This document shows, one piece after another, positions 1 to 7,489 of a stretch of DNA of 64,000 nucleotides. The notes beneath the pieces were generated by a model that saw only the letters and a list, made by a program, of their open reading frames with translations, ran no database searches and had not been told where the DNA came from. This DNA comes from Bacillus changyiensis (GTDB lineage: Bacteria > Bacillota > Bacilli > Bacillales > Bacillaceae). Position 1 is the first letter of the stretch, and each line of letters begins with the position of its first letter. Made by a program: the position numbers and the translations under genes. The stretch spans positions 186,001 through 250,000 of the forward strand of contig NZ_JAQFWW010000002.1 of NCBI RefSeq assembly GCF_027706145.1, read 5' to 3'.

Positions 1-585
1 TAAAATAATATCTGGGTTATTCATCTGAAAACCGTCTACATAAGCAAGATTTCCGAGCCCTCCAGAACCGATAGCTCCGGCCATTGCAGTTGAACCGATA
101 AGCGCAATGGCAGTTACAGTAATGCCTGATATAAGCGCAGGCATTGATTCTGGTAAGAGAACCTTGAAAATAATCGTTGATGTTTTAGCACCCATCGATT
201 TTGCTGCTTCAATTACACCTTTATCAACTTCCCGCAACGCGATTTCCACAAGACGAGCATAGAAAGGTGCTGATGCAATGATAAGTGCTGGCAAGGCTGC
301 ATTTGGTCCTAAGATGGTTTTCATTAAAAAGTTTGTAAACCCTAACAGCAATACAATTAATATAATAAATGGAATAGACCGAAAAACATTAACGACTGCT
401 GCAATGACAAAATTAACAAATCGATTTTCCCAAAGATTACCTTTTGATGTCATATACAATAATAACCCAAGAATGATTCCGATGATAAAGGCAAACAAAA
501 GCGAAATACTTGTCATATAAATCGTTTCATATGTCGCTTCCCACAGTAGCTCCAAATCTACATTAGGAAACAATTTTTCAAACAT
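1..585 (-). CDS. metP: Methionine ABC transporter permease MetP (MetI family), 3' part missing
   Basis: Integral-membrane subunit of the methionine importer, working with the ATPase MetN and a lipoprotein MetQ that lies outside the window. The reading frame starts with ATG at 585 (MFEKLFPNVDLELLW) and runs off the left edge, leaving about 195 residues. Several hydrophobic segments are visible, as is the permease EAA-type loop (EIALREVDKGVIEAAKSMGA) that docks on the ATPase. The start lies inside the end of metN, so the two genes overlap by 8 bases and are probably translationally coupled. Expression should follow the SAM riboswitch upstream of metN. The identification rests on sequence pattern and operon position. 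Confidence 0.93.
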   Translation of the reverse strand, partial: MFEKLFPNVDLELLWEATYETIYMTSISLLFAFIIGIILGLLLYMTSKGNLWENRFVNFVIAAVVNVFRSIPFIILIVLLLGFTNFLMKTILGPNAALPALIIASAPFYARLVEIALREVDKGVIEAAKSMGAKTSTIIFKVLLPESMPALISGITVTAIALIGSTAMAGAIGSGGLGNLAYVDGFQMNNPDIIL

Positions 586-1612
586 TTGAGATCACCTCAA
601 CTTCCACTTGTTTGCTATTGATGAAATCAATCACTTGACTGACTTCATTTTCAGTCCCATCGATATGGATGAATAATGAACCATATGCCCCTTCTTGAGT
701 TTGTGAAATCTTCCCTTGTAGAATATTGATTTCAACAGCAAACTTTCGAATGATTTGCGTAATGAGCGGTGTTTCAGCTGCATCACCGACAAATGTGAGT
801 TTAATTGTTATTCCTGATTTCATTTCTGTTAAAAATTGTTTTAAAGTTTCTTTTGTTTCTTCTGGTTCAGTCACTTGCTGAACAAAGCGCTTTGTTATAT
901 CCATCTTCGGTTTTCTGAAAACGGTCAGTACATCGCCTTCTTCGACAACATGACCGTTTTCCATGACGGCAACTTTATGACAGATCTTCCTGATAACATG
1001 CATTTCATGGGTAATCAAAACGATTGTCAATCCAAGTCTTTCATTAATATCAGATAGAAGACTCAAAATGGAATCCGTTGTCTGCGGATCAAGTGCTGAT
1101 GTCGCTTCATCACAAAGCAGAACTTTCGGATTGTTTGCGAGTGCCCTCGCAATTCCAACACGCTGCTTTTGTCCTCCACTTAGCTGGGATGGATAGGCAT
1201 TTTCCTTTCCTTTAAGACCGACAAGTTCAATCAGTTCATCAACCCTTTTTAAACGTTGTTCTTTGTTCATTCCGGCTATTTCTAGCGGAAAAGCAATATT
1301 TTCACAGACAGTTCTTGACCATAGTAAATTGAAATGCTGAAAAATCATACTGATTTCTTGCCTTGCTTTTCTCAGGATTTTGCCTTTAATTTGGCTAATT
1401 GTCCTGCCAGCAACCTCAATCTCACCTGAAGTGGGCTGTTCAAGTCCATTCAATAACCGAATTAATGAACTTTTACCAGCTCCGCTATATCCGATAATTC
1501 CGAAGATTTCACCTTTTTTGATCGTAAGGGTGACCTCCTGAACGGCATGAACATCTCCATGGTTAGACTGATAAATTTTTGAAACATTCCGAAGATTTAT
1601 CAAAGTCACCAC
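578..1612 (-). CDS. metN: Methionine ABC transporter ATP-binding protein MetN
   Basis: Cytoplasmic ATPase that powers methionine (and probably methionine sulfoxide) import. The 344-residue protein has the Walker A motif GYSGAGKSS near residue 42, the signature LSGGQKQR, the Walker B LLCDEATSALDP and the switch histidine in LITHEMH. The last ~90 residues form the NIL-type regulatory domain typical of MetN, where methionine binds and inhibits transport. Length and domain order are those of the family. It is the first gene after a SAM riboswitch and terminator and overlaps metP. Gene order metN-metP matches B. subtilis. Confidence 0.95.
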   Translation of the reverse strand: MVTLINLRNVSKIYQSNHGDVHAVQEVTLTIKKGEIFGIIGYSGAGKSSLIRLLNGLEQPTSGEIEVAGRTISQIKGKILRKARQEISMIFQHFNLLWSRTVCENIAFPLEIAGMNKEQRLKRVDELIELVGLKGKENAYPSQLSGGQKQRVGIARALANNPKVLLCDEATSALDPQTTDSILSLLSDINERLGLTIVLITHEMHVIRKICHKVAVMENGHVVEEGDVLTVFRKPKMDITKRFVQQVTEPEETKETLKQFLTEMKSGITIKLTFVGDAAETPLITQIIRKFAVEINILQGKISQTQEGAYGSLFIHIDGTENEVSQVIDFINSKQVEVEVISNV

Positions 1613-1663
1613 CTGCTTTCTTGCTGTTATTCGTTCTTCTCAGGAATTCCAAAATGATGAATA

Positions 1664-1704
1664 AAAAAGCCTTTCTGCACAAATGAGCAGAAAGGCTTTT
1701 AAAA
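1664..1704 (-). terminator. Intrinsic terminator of the SAM riboswitch expression platform
   Basis: On the minus strand, AAAAGCCTTTCTGC and GCAGAAAGGCTTTT pair around a short loop and are followed by a T run. It lies between the SAM aptamer and metN, as expected for a transcription-attenuating S-box. Confidence 0.9.
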
Positions 1705-1713
1705 AAACTAAAC

Positions 1714-1833
1714 CTTTCTCTCATCTTTCAAAGCAGTCTGCTTTGCGTGAATTGGCACCATTTCAACACTTGTTGATGGTTGCCGGGCTTCATAGGGCAC
1801 TTCCCTCCACCTCTCTTGATAAGAGAATCAGAT
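1714..1833 (-). promoter_or_regulatory. SAM-I riboswitch (S-box) upstream of metNP
   Basis: Reading the minus strand, the landmarks of the S-box appear in order: CTTATCAAGAGAGGTGGAGG, then GCCCGGCAACC, then GGTGCCAATTC, then GATGAGAGA. These correspond to the P1/P2 strand, the P3 region and the closing helix of the SAM-I aptamer. With the terminator at 1664-1704 this is a standard transcriptional OFF switch: high S-adenosylmethionine stops transcription of the methionine importer. Confidence 0.95.
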
Positions 1834-1868
1834 ATTATTTTTTTGAAAGATCGGAATTCTTAAAGAGA

Positions 1869-1897
1869 AATATATCATGACTAAAAATAGTTGTCAA
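1869..1897 (-). promoter_or_regulatory. SigA-type promoter of the metNP operon
   Basis: On the minus strand, a perfect -35 TTGACA (1897-1892) and a -10 TATATT (1874-1869) are separated by exactly 17 bases. Transcription would begin just upstream of the SAM aptamer. Confidence 0.8.
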
Positions 1898-1927
1898 CCT
1901 TTTTCATAGGATAATTGACCCATGTGT

Positions 1928-2299
1928 TTAAAAATGAAGATTACTGTTTTTAAAAAAGCCGTCTGTCAGCCACAAAATAGCTTCAAGTTTTAATAATGCA
2001 CGAAAAGAGCCTTTTACTTTTACAGTACCGAGTTCAACAAGATGTTGTAAGGATATATCTCCATGAAGAAGATCAATGATTTCATTTCGCTCTCCTAAAA
2101 AAGTCAAGTGAGGTTTTTCTACTGAGAATATTTTTTTCATTTCTCCTTTTTCATTGATCGCAAGTGTGAAATCTTCTTTTTCTTCTTGAAATGTAATAAA
2201 CAAAACGGTTGTGGATAATAGAGGTTTTAAAACGGCTTGGTTGTCTTTTTCGATCAATTCTATTTTCTCCAACTGTATAACCTCCTCTAAATTGGTCAT
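1928..2299 (-). CDS. yusD: YusD-like SCP2 sterol-carrier-type small protein
   Basis: A 123-residue soluble protein with no signal peptide or membrane segment. Its pattern (LAINEKGEMKKIF, HLTFLGERNEIIDLLHGDISLQHLVELGTVKVKGSFRAL, split here only by description) resembles the SCP2-like fold that binds hydrophobic ligands. The position just before metN on the same strand is that of B. subtilis yusD, whose function is not established. It lies upstream of the metN promoter and riboswitch, so it is probably a separate transcription unit. Family assignment is from memory and moderately secure; no substrate can be inferred. Confidence 0.7.
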   Translation of the reverse strand: MTNLEEVIQLEKIELIEKDNQAVLKPLLSTTVLFITFQEEKEDFTLAINEKGEMKKIFSVEKPHLTFLGERNEIIDLLHGDISLQHLVELGTVKVKGSFRALLKLEAILWLTDGFFKNSNLHF

Positions 2300-2391
2300 A
2301 CATAGTGATTCTCTTTATCCAGCAGGAGTCCTTTATGAAATGATCGACAAGTTTTAAGGTTTATTTCCCAAGAAATATGTCAAAGATACCC

Positions 2392-2700
2392 TCAATCCGC
2401 AATAATTTGTTTAATCATATCATATAAATAAGAAACAGAGTGAAAGGCGTTTTCTTTTTTGACGATTTGACCTTTTTTATAAAAGACAAGACACGGTACA
2501 CTTTCAATTTTTTGCTGTTCTGCAAATGTTGGTGAATAATTTAGATTATTTTTATAAAATGGAACCCCAATCATCAAATTGTCAACAACTTCCAACATCT
2601 TTCCTGCCAACTGACATGTTCCGCAAAAAGGAGTATATAGATATAAAAGACAGGTTTGATCACTAAGCATTTGCAATTCCCGTTCCTGAAGTTCCTGCAT
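2392..2700 (-). CDS. yusE: Thioredoxin-like protein YusE
   Basis: A 102-residue protein with a thioredoxin-like plan. The redox motif is CGTC within YTPFCGTCQLAGKM at about residues 26-29, and a cis-proline-like segment ESVPCLVFYKKGQ follows near residue 75. There is no export signal, so it should act in the cytosol as a small thiol-disulfide protein; the partner is unknown. It is 19 bases downstream of the toprim gene yusF on the same strand and is probably co-transcribed with it. The yusD-yusE-yusF order matches B. subtilis. Confidence 0.8.
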   Translation of the reverse strand: MQELQERELQMLSDQTCLLYLYTPFCGTCQLAGKMLEVVDNLMIGVPFYKNNLNYSPTFAEQQKIESVPCLVFYKKGQIVKKENAFHSVSYLYDMIKQIIAD

Positions 2701-2719
2701 ATCTTCTTAAGCACCTCTA

Positions 2720-3061
2720 TTATAAAAACTTTGCATATACACGAATATTTGCTCTTAAAAGAATATCTGCCAAATGATCGTTTGGAGCAGAAGCGACTTC
2801 TTTATAAACTTTGTCAATGTATATGTGAAAAGCTTCTGGTAGCTCTCTCTTTAGCTGTTTACGGAGTTTTTCACCGGACTCATCAGCATCTACCAAAATA
2901 TAAACGTCTTTTTCATATAGATCCTCAGCCAATTCATCAAGTCTTGTTAAACTAATCGTTCCATTTGTACAAATAATGTCAACAGGTTCGTCAATTAGCT
3001 GTTTGATTTTAAACTTATCAGATTTCCCTTCGACAATGACAACTTTTTTCGATTCCGTCAT
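2720..3061 (-). CDS. yusF: Toprim-domain protein YusF
   Basis: A 113-residue protein that is essentially one toprim fold. It has the conserved glutamate in VVIVEGKSDKF at the N-terminus and the metal-binding DxD in YILVDADESGEKLRKQL near residues 56-63. The toprim fold is shared by primases, topoisomerases and small nucleases such as RNase M5. This protein is shorter than RNase M5 and matches the small B. subtilis YusF, whose role is undefined. It likely acts in the cytosol on nucleic acid with Mg2+. It heads a pair with yusE. Confidence 0.8.
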   Translation of the reverse strand: MTESKKVVIVEGKSDKFKIKQLIDEPVDIICTNGTISLTRLDELAEDLYEKDVYILVDADESGEKLRKQLKRELPEAFHIYIDKVYKEVASAPNDHLADILLRANIRVYAKFL

Positions 3062-3500
3062 TTCATCACAACCTCATAAAGAAATTCACGTCCATTGCCT
3101 TACCGCTTGTCTATAAGACTGTGGTTATTTATTACATTTTATTCAAAGTATCTTTTAGAGTAAAAAACGTAGTGAGAGTTATCGTAGTTAAGTAAGAAAG
3201 CGTTGCAAATCGATGATCAAAAACTGCACCATTCCACATGACGGTGACATATGTTAACGTTTTATATTGATAAGTTTACAAATCTGTAAATTGATTCTTT
3301 CAAAGAAAACTTCTTGCCTTTTTATCATTTACACTTTCCTCAATTTTACAATTAACCGATTAGCAAATATCTTTGTTTGGCATCTGTAAACATTAGTCTT
3401 CAGTATATTATTTAGACAGAAAACATCATGAAGTAAATATCCGTCGGTTTTAATTTGACGTTTACCCATATCCTTTTGGCGGTCAGTGAATACCTGAAAA
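3062..3500. other. Intergenic stretch without a recognisable gene
   Basis: About 440 bases of AT-rich sequence between yusF and the gcvH terminator. B. subtilis has the small gene yusG here. I looked on both strands for a start codon with a credible ribosome binding site followed by an open frame and found none I would support. The stretch presumably carries the yusF promoter. Confidence 0.5.
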
Positions 3501-3504
3501 TTTA

Positions 3505-3543
3505 AAAAAGAGGCATGACGTGATGGATGCCATACCTCTTTTT
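3505..3543. terminator. Terminator downstream of gcvH
   Basis: Inverted repeat with arms AAAAAGAGGCATG and CCATACCTCTTTTT, ending in a T run on both strands. It sits 34 bases past the gcvH stop. Confidence 0.8.
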
Positions 3544-3576
3544 TAAATGAACCATTCTGTAAGAGTTTCTTATCAA

Positions 3577-3960
3577 TCAGTCTTCTTTTATCATGTCATC
3601 ATATTGTTCAGCGGTCATCAGTTTGTCGATTTCAGTTGAATCAGCTGGCTCAACGACAATCATCCATGCTTTTTCGTAAGGAGATTCATTGACAAATTCA
3701 GGGCTGTCTTCTAATTCCTCATTGATTTCAATGACTTTCCCATTAATTGGAGCATATAATTCAGAAACAGTTTTAACAGACTCTACACTTCCAAAAGGCT
3801 CGTCTGCTTGAATCTCATCCCCGACTTCAGGCAGTTCAACAAAAACGATATCACCAAGCTCTGACTGGGCAAAATCTGTAATACCGATTCTTACTGTATC
3901 CCCTTCTGTTTTAACCCATTCATGTTCTTCAGAATAACGTAATTCTTTTGGTGTGCTCAT
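3577..3960 (-). CDS. gcvH: Glycine cleavage system H protein
   Basis: Lipoyl-carrying shuttle of the glycine cleavage system, moving the aminomethyl group between the P, T and L proteins; in Bacillus GcvH also serves as an obligate lipoyl relay to other complexes. The 127-residue length is typical. The lipoylated lysine is K63 in [15 protein letters not shown]. It is a stand-alone gene, as in B. subtilis, apart from the gcvT-PA-PB operon, with its own terminator. No glycine riboswitch is visible upstream. Confidence 0.95.
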   Translation of the reverse strand: MSTPKELRYSEEHEWVKTEGDTVRIGITDFAQSELGDIVFVELPEVGDEIQADEPFGSVESVKTVSELYAPINGKVIEINEELEDSPEFVNESPYEKAWMIVVEPADSTEIDKLMTAEQYDDMIKED

Positions 3961-4019
3961 GTTTACCCCTCCATATATAATTAATTAAGCTTATCTTGAA
4001 GATACCATAATATAATCCA

Positions 4020-4376
4020 CTATAACCAGTATGTCTTAAACTGATTTTCATTAAAACCGATTGTCACCTTCTGACCATCTGTTACAATTGGACGTTTAAT
4101 CAACATTCCATTAGAAGCAAGCAATTCAAGTTGCTCATCTTCAGACATTTGTGGTAGCTTATCTTTTAAACCAAGTTCTCGATATTTTTGCCCGCTTGTG
4201 TTGAAAAACTTTTTCAGGTTAAGACCGCTGTTTTGATAAAGCTCTTTTAATTTCTCTTTGCTCGGTGGCTGTTCAACGATATGTATATCATGTACTTCTC
4301 TTCCGTTGTCTTCAAGCCATTTTTTCGCTTTTCGGCATGTTCCGCACTTCGGGTACCAATAAAAGTCCAGTGCCAT
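4020..4376 (-). CDS. yusI: Spx/ArsC-family protein YusI
   Basis: A 118-residue protein of the arsenate reductase/Spx fold with the N-terminal motif CGTC in YPKCGTCRKAKKWL and the conserved IKRPIV segment near residue 93. The ATG at 4376 is preferred over the upstream in-frame ATG at 4394 because GGGGTGA lies just before it. Spx proteins bind RNA polymerase and ArsC-like ones reduce substrates with thiols; the sequence alone does not settle which applies. B. subtilis has yusI at this place, between gcvH and fadE. Confidence 0.8.
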   Translation of the reverse strand: MALDFYWYPKCGTCRKAKKWLEDNGREVHDIHIVEQPPSKEKLKELYQNSGLNLKKFFNTSGQKYRELGLKDKLPQMSEDEQLELLASNGMLIKRPIVTDGQKVTIGFNENQFKTYWL

Positions 4377-4460
4377 ATATTCACCCCTTATCATTTATCC
4401 GAGGCTATTTTAACATAGATCTTTTTAAAAACCTAAGACGTTGCTTAGCTATTCATAGCT

Positions 4461-4490
4461 AAAAAACCCCGCTTACAAAAGCAGGGTTTT
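4461..4490 (-). terminator. Terminator of the fad operon
   Basis: On the minus strand AACCCTGC and GCGGGGTT pair around a short loop and are followed by T residues, just after the fadE stop. Confidence 0.85.
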
Positions 4491-4499
4491 CTCTTATTG

Positions 4500-6284
4500 T
4501 TAAACGATATATTTTTCTGCTTCAAATACACCTTTAGCCGCCAAGCGTTTTTTCTCAATGACATTGACAGGTGTAAAGCGTGTCAGTTTTCGAAGAGCGG
4601 AAAGCATCATCCGTAGCGTATCTCCTGATTGTGTAGCAATGATCGATTCTTTCGCATGGCTTTCAATCTCGTAAAGAGCTTCCTGTGTAAATATTTGTGT
4701 ATAAAGGATCTTTTGACGGTTTTTCTCTTCTCCTTCAGCCAAAATTGCTTTTTCAGTTCTTAAAATAGCTGATTCCATCGCATATGCTTGACTAACGATA
4801 TCGGCGATGTTGACAAGAATTTCTTGTTCCTTTTCAAGATCCTTGCCATATTTCTGTGCAGCTAAACCTGAGACTAAAAGTGCGATTTTTTTAGCGTTTT
4901 TCAGGATATATTTTTCTTGCTCTAACACGCCGTCACCCGGTTCTTCAGGCATCATCATCATCAGCTCTTCCTGCAATGCCTTAGCCTTCTCTAATAGTGG
5001 GAGTTCTCCTTTCATTGCTTTTTTCAAATAAGTTCCTGGAACAATAAGGCGGTTGATTTCATTGGTTCCTTCAAATATTCGGTTAATTCGGGAATCACGA
5101 TACGCCCGCTCTACTTCGTATTCTTGCATGAATCCATATCCACCATGGATCTGGACCCCTTCATCAGCTATATAATCAAGTGTTTCAGATCCAAACACTT
5201 TATTCAGTGAGCACTCAATCGCATATTCAGCAATCGATTTTGCCACTTGTCTACCATCTTTTTGCTCTTCTTCAGACAGCATTCCCATCTTATCTTCAAA
5301 AAGTCCGACTGTCCGGTAGACAGAGCTTTCCATCGCATATAATTTTGAAGCCATATTGGCAATTTTTTCACCGATTAAGCTGAAACGGGAAATCGGTGTC
5401 TTAAATTGACGGCGTTGATTGGCATAAGCAGCTGACAATTCAATCACACGTTTAGAAGCCCCAATGGTTCCGACAGCTAATTTATAGCGACCGATATTGA
5501 GGATATTAAAAGCGATGACATGTCCTTTTCCCGGTTCTCCTAAAAGGTTTTCTTTCGGTACTTGTACCTGATCTAAAATGAGTGTCCGGGTGGAAGATCC
5601 TTTAATCCCCATCTTTTTCTCTTCCGGTCCAGTTGAGACACCAGGGTAGTCTTTTTCAACAATGAAAGCTGAAAAATGTTCTCCATCAATTTTCGCATAG
5701 ACAACAAACACATCAGCAAAGGCGGAGTTTGTAATCCATTGTTTTTCTCCGTTCAGTATATAGTGTGTTCCTGCTTCATTTAAGACTGCTGTCGTTTTTG
5801 CTCCCAGTGCATCTGAACCAGATCCCGGTTCAGTCAAGGCATATGCCGCAAACTTTTCACCTGATGCTAGTGTTGGAAGATATTTTTTCTTCTGCTCATG
5901 TGTACCAAAGAAAACAATTGGCAATGTCCCAATTCCAACATGTGCTCCATATGACAATGAAAAACTGCCTGCTCTTGAGAATTTCTCAGTGATTAAAGCT
6001 GAGCTAATCTTATCAAGACCAAATCCACCATACTCTTCAGGAACATCCGCACCAAGAAGTCCTAGTTCCCCCGCTTTTTTTAGAAGTCTGACAGAGTGAT
6101 CAAAGTTGTGTTCTTCAATTTCATCAACATGTTCCAGAACATCACCAAGAATATAATCTTCTGTTGTTTTCGCAATCATCTTATGTTCTTCTGTGAAGTC
6201 TTCCGGTGTAAACATTTGATCAGGTGTGACCTCTTCTATTAAAAAGGCGCCGCCTTTTTTCATTTGATCCTTTGTTGTTTCCAT
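4500..6284 (-). CDS. fadE: Acyl-CoA dehydrogenase FadE
   Basis: FAD-dependent enzyme that introduces the first double bond in fatty acid beta-oxidation. The 594-residue protein has the family motif [12 protein letters not shown], the FAD/substrate segment [19 protein letters not shown] and the catalytic base region [15 protein letters not shown] near residue 400. It is followed by a C-terminal extension of about 180 residues, characteristic of the large YusJ-type members. Last gene of the fadN-fadA-fadE operon, 19 bases after fadA, with a terminator behind it. Confidence 0.95.
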   Translation of the reverse strand: METTKDQMKKGGAFLIEEVTPDQMFTPEDFTEEHKMIAKTTEDYILGDVLEHVDEIEEHNFDHSVRLLKKAGELGLLGADVPEEYGGFGLDKISSALITEKFSRAGSFSLSYGAHVGIGTLPIVFFGTHEQKKKYLPTLASGEKFAAYALTEPGSGSDALGAKTTAVLNEAGTHYILNGEKQWITNSAFADVFVVYAKIDGEHFSAFIVEKDYPGVSTGPEEKKMGIKGSSTRTLILDQVQVPKENLLGEPGKGHVIAFNILNIGRYKLAVGTIGASKRVIELSAAYANQRRQFKTPISRFSLIGEKIANMASKLYAMESSVYRTVGLFEDKMGMLSEEEQKDGRQVAKSIAEYAIECSLNKVFGSETLDYIADEGVQIHGGYGFMQEYEVERAYRDSRINRIFEGTNEINRLIVPGTYLKKAMKGELPLLEKAKALQEELMMMMPEEPGDGVLEQEKYILKNAKKIALLVSGLAAQKYGKDLEKEQEILVNIADIVSQAYAMESAILRTEKAILAEGEEKNRQKILYTQIFTQEALYEIESHAKESIIATQSGDTLRMMLSALRKLTRFTPVNVIEKKRLAAKGVFEAEKYIV

Positions 6285-6303
6285 GTTCCCATCCCCTTTA
6301 TGT

Positions 6304-7479
6304 TTAAACTAACTCAAATACTCCTGCTGCTCCCATACCGCCACCAATACACATTGTTACAACTCCAAATTGCTCGCTTCTCCGTCGCATTTCATGAAGT
6401 AGTGTAAGTGTCAGCTTTGTCCCTGTACAGCCGAGTGGATGCCCTAATGCAATTGCTCCGCCATTTACATTTACTTTTTCTTCATCAATGCCTAGCTCTC
6501 TAATGACTTGTATGGATTGCGAAGCAAATGCTTCATTCAATTCAAATAAGCCAATATCTTTTAATTCTAGACCTGCTATCTTCAATGCACGCGGTACTGC
6601 TTCTATCGGACCGATTCCCATCACTTCCGGTGGAACGCCGCCAACCGCAAAGGAACGGAATTTAGCAAGCGGTGCCAACCCAAGTGCATCTGCTTTTTCT
6701 TTGTCCATAATCATCAACGCAGCCGCTCCATCACTTGTTTGCGAAGAATTCCCTGCAGTGACCGTACCTTTCGCAGAGAAAGCGGGCCTTAATTTTGCAA
6801 GGACATCTTTAGTTGTCCCTGGTCTTACGCCTTCATCAGTAGCAAATGTAAACGTTTGTTCTTTTAATTTATGATTTTCATCAACATGTCTGAGTGTAAC
6901 TTCAACCGGGACAATTTCATCAGAAAATTTTCCCTCAGCAATTGCCTTAGCCGCTTTTTGATGGCTGCTAACAGCAAAAGCATCTTGATCTTCCCGGGAA
7001 ACACCATATTTAATGGCAACTTGTTCAGCAGTATGCCCCATACTCATGTAATATTCAGGAGCCGTTTCTGCTAACGCGGAATTTAGTCTGATACTATGGC
7101 CCATCATCGGGACTATACTCATTGATTCTGCTCCACCGGCAATGACCGTGTCCGCTGCCCCAAGCATGATTTTTTCGGCTCCATATGCAATTGATTGAAG
7201 TCCTGAAGAACAGTATCTGTTAATGGTAACGGCCGGCACTGTGTGAGGCAGACCTGCTAGTGCCCCAATGTTCCGCGCCATATTTAAGCCTTGTTCAGCT
7301 TCTGGGGTAGCACAGCCAATAATTAAATCATCAATGTTCCCTTCATATTTGCCCGCTCTTTTTAATGTTTCTTTAACAGTGAGCGCACCTAAGTCATCGG
7401 GACGTACTGTTCTCAATGAACCTTTTTTTGCTTTTCCAATCGGGGTTCGAGCTCCCGACACAATGACTGCCTCTCTCAT
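6304..7479 (-). CDS. fadA: Acetyl-CoA acyltransferase (3-ketoacyl-CoA thiolase) FadA
   Basis: Catalyses the final thiolytic step of beta-oxidation. The 391-residue thiolase has the nucleophilic cysteine at C90 in NRYCSSGLQS, the GHPLGCTG histidine motif and the second cysteine in CIGGGMGAAG near the C-terminus. It lies 10 bases after fadN and 19 bases before fadE. The start has the ribosome binding site GGAGGGATAAA immediately upstream. Confidence 0.96.
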   Translation of the reverse strand: MREAVIVSGARTPIGKAKKGSLRTVRPDDLGALTVKETLKRAGKYEGNIDDLIIGCATPEAEQGLNMARNIGALAGLPHTVPAVTINRYCSSGLQSIAYGAEKIMLGAADTVIAGGAESMSIVPMMGHSIRLNSALAETAPEYYMSMGHTAEQVAIKYGVSREDQDAFAVSSHQKAAKAIAEGKFSDEIVPVEVTLRHVDENHKLKEQTFTFATDEGVRPGTTKDVLAKLRPAFSAKGTVTAGNSSQTSDGAAALMIMDKEKADALGLAPLAKFRSFAVGGVPPEVMGIGPIEAVPRALKIAGLELKDIGLFELNEAFASQSIQVIRELGIDEEKVNVNGGAIALGHPLGCTGTKLTLTLLHEMRRRSEQFGVVTMCIGGGMGAAGVFELV

Positions 7480-7489
7480 TTTATCCCTC

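Noticed and set aside
1683-1880. 65-residue frame across the SAM riboswitch
   Set aside because: It is antisense to the structured RNA leader of metN.
2656-2955. 99-residue frame opposite yusE/yusF
   Set aside because: Antisense of two well-supported genes with recognisable motifs.
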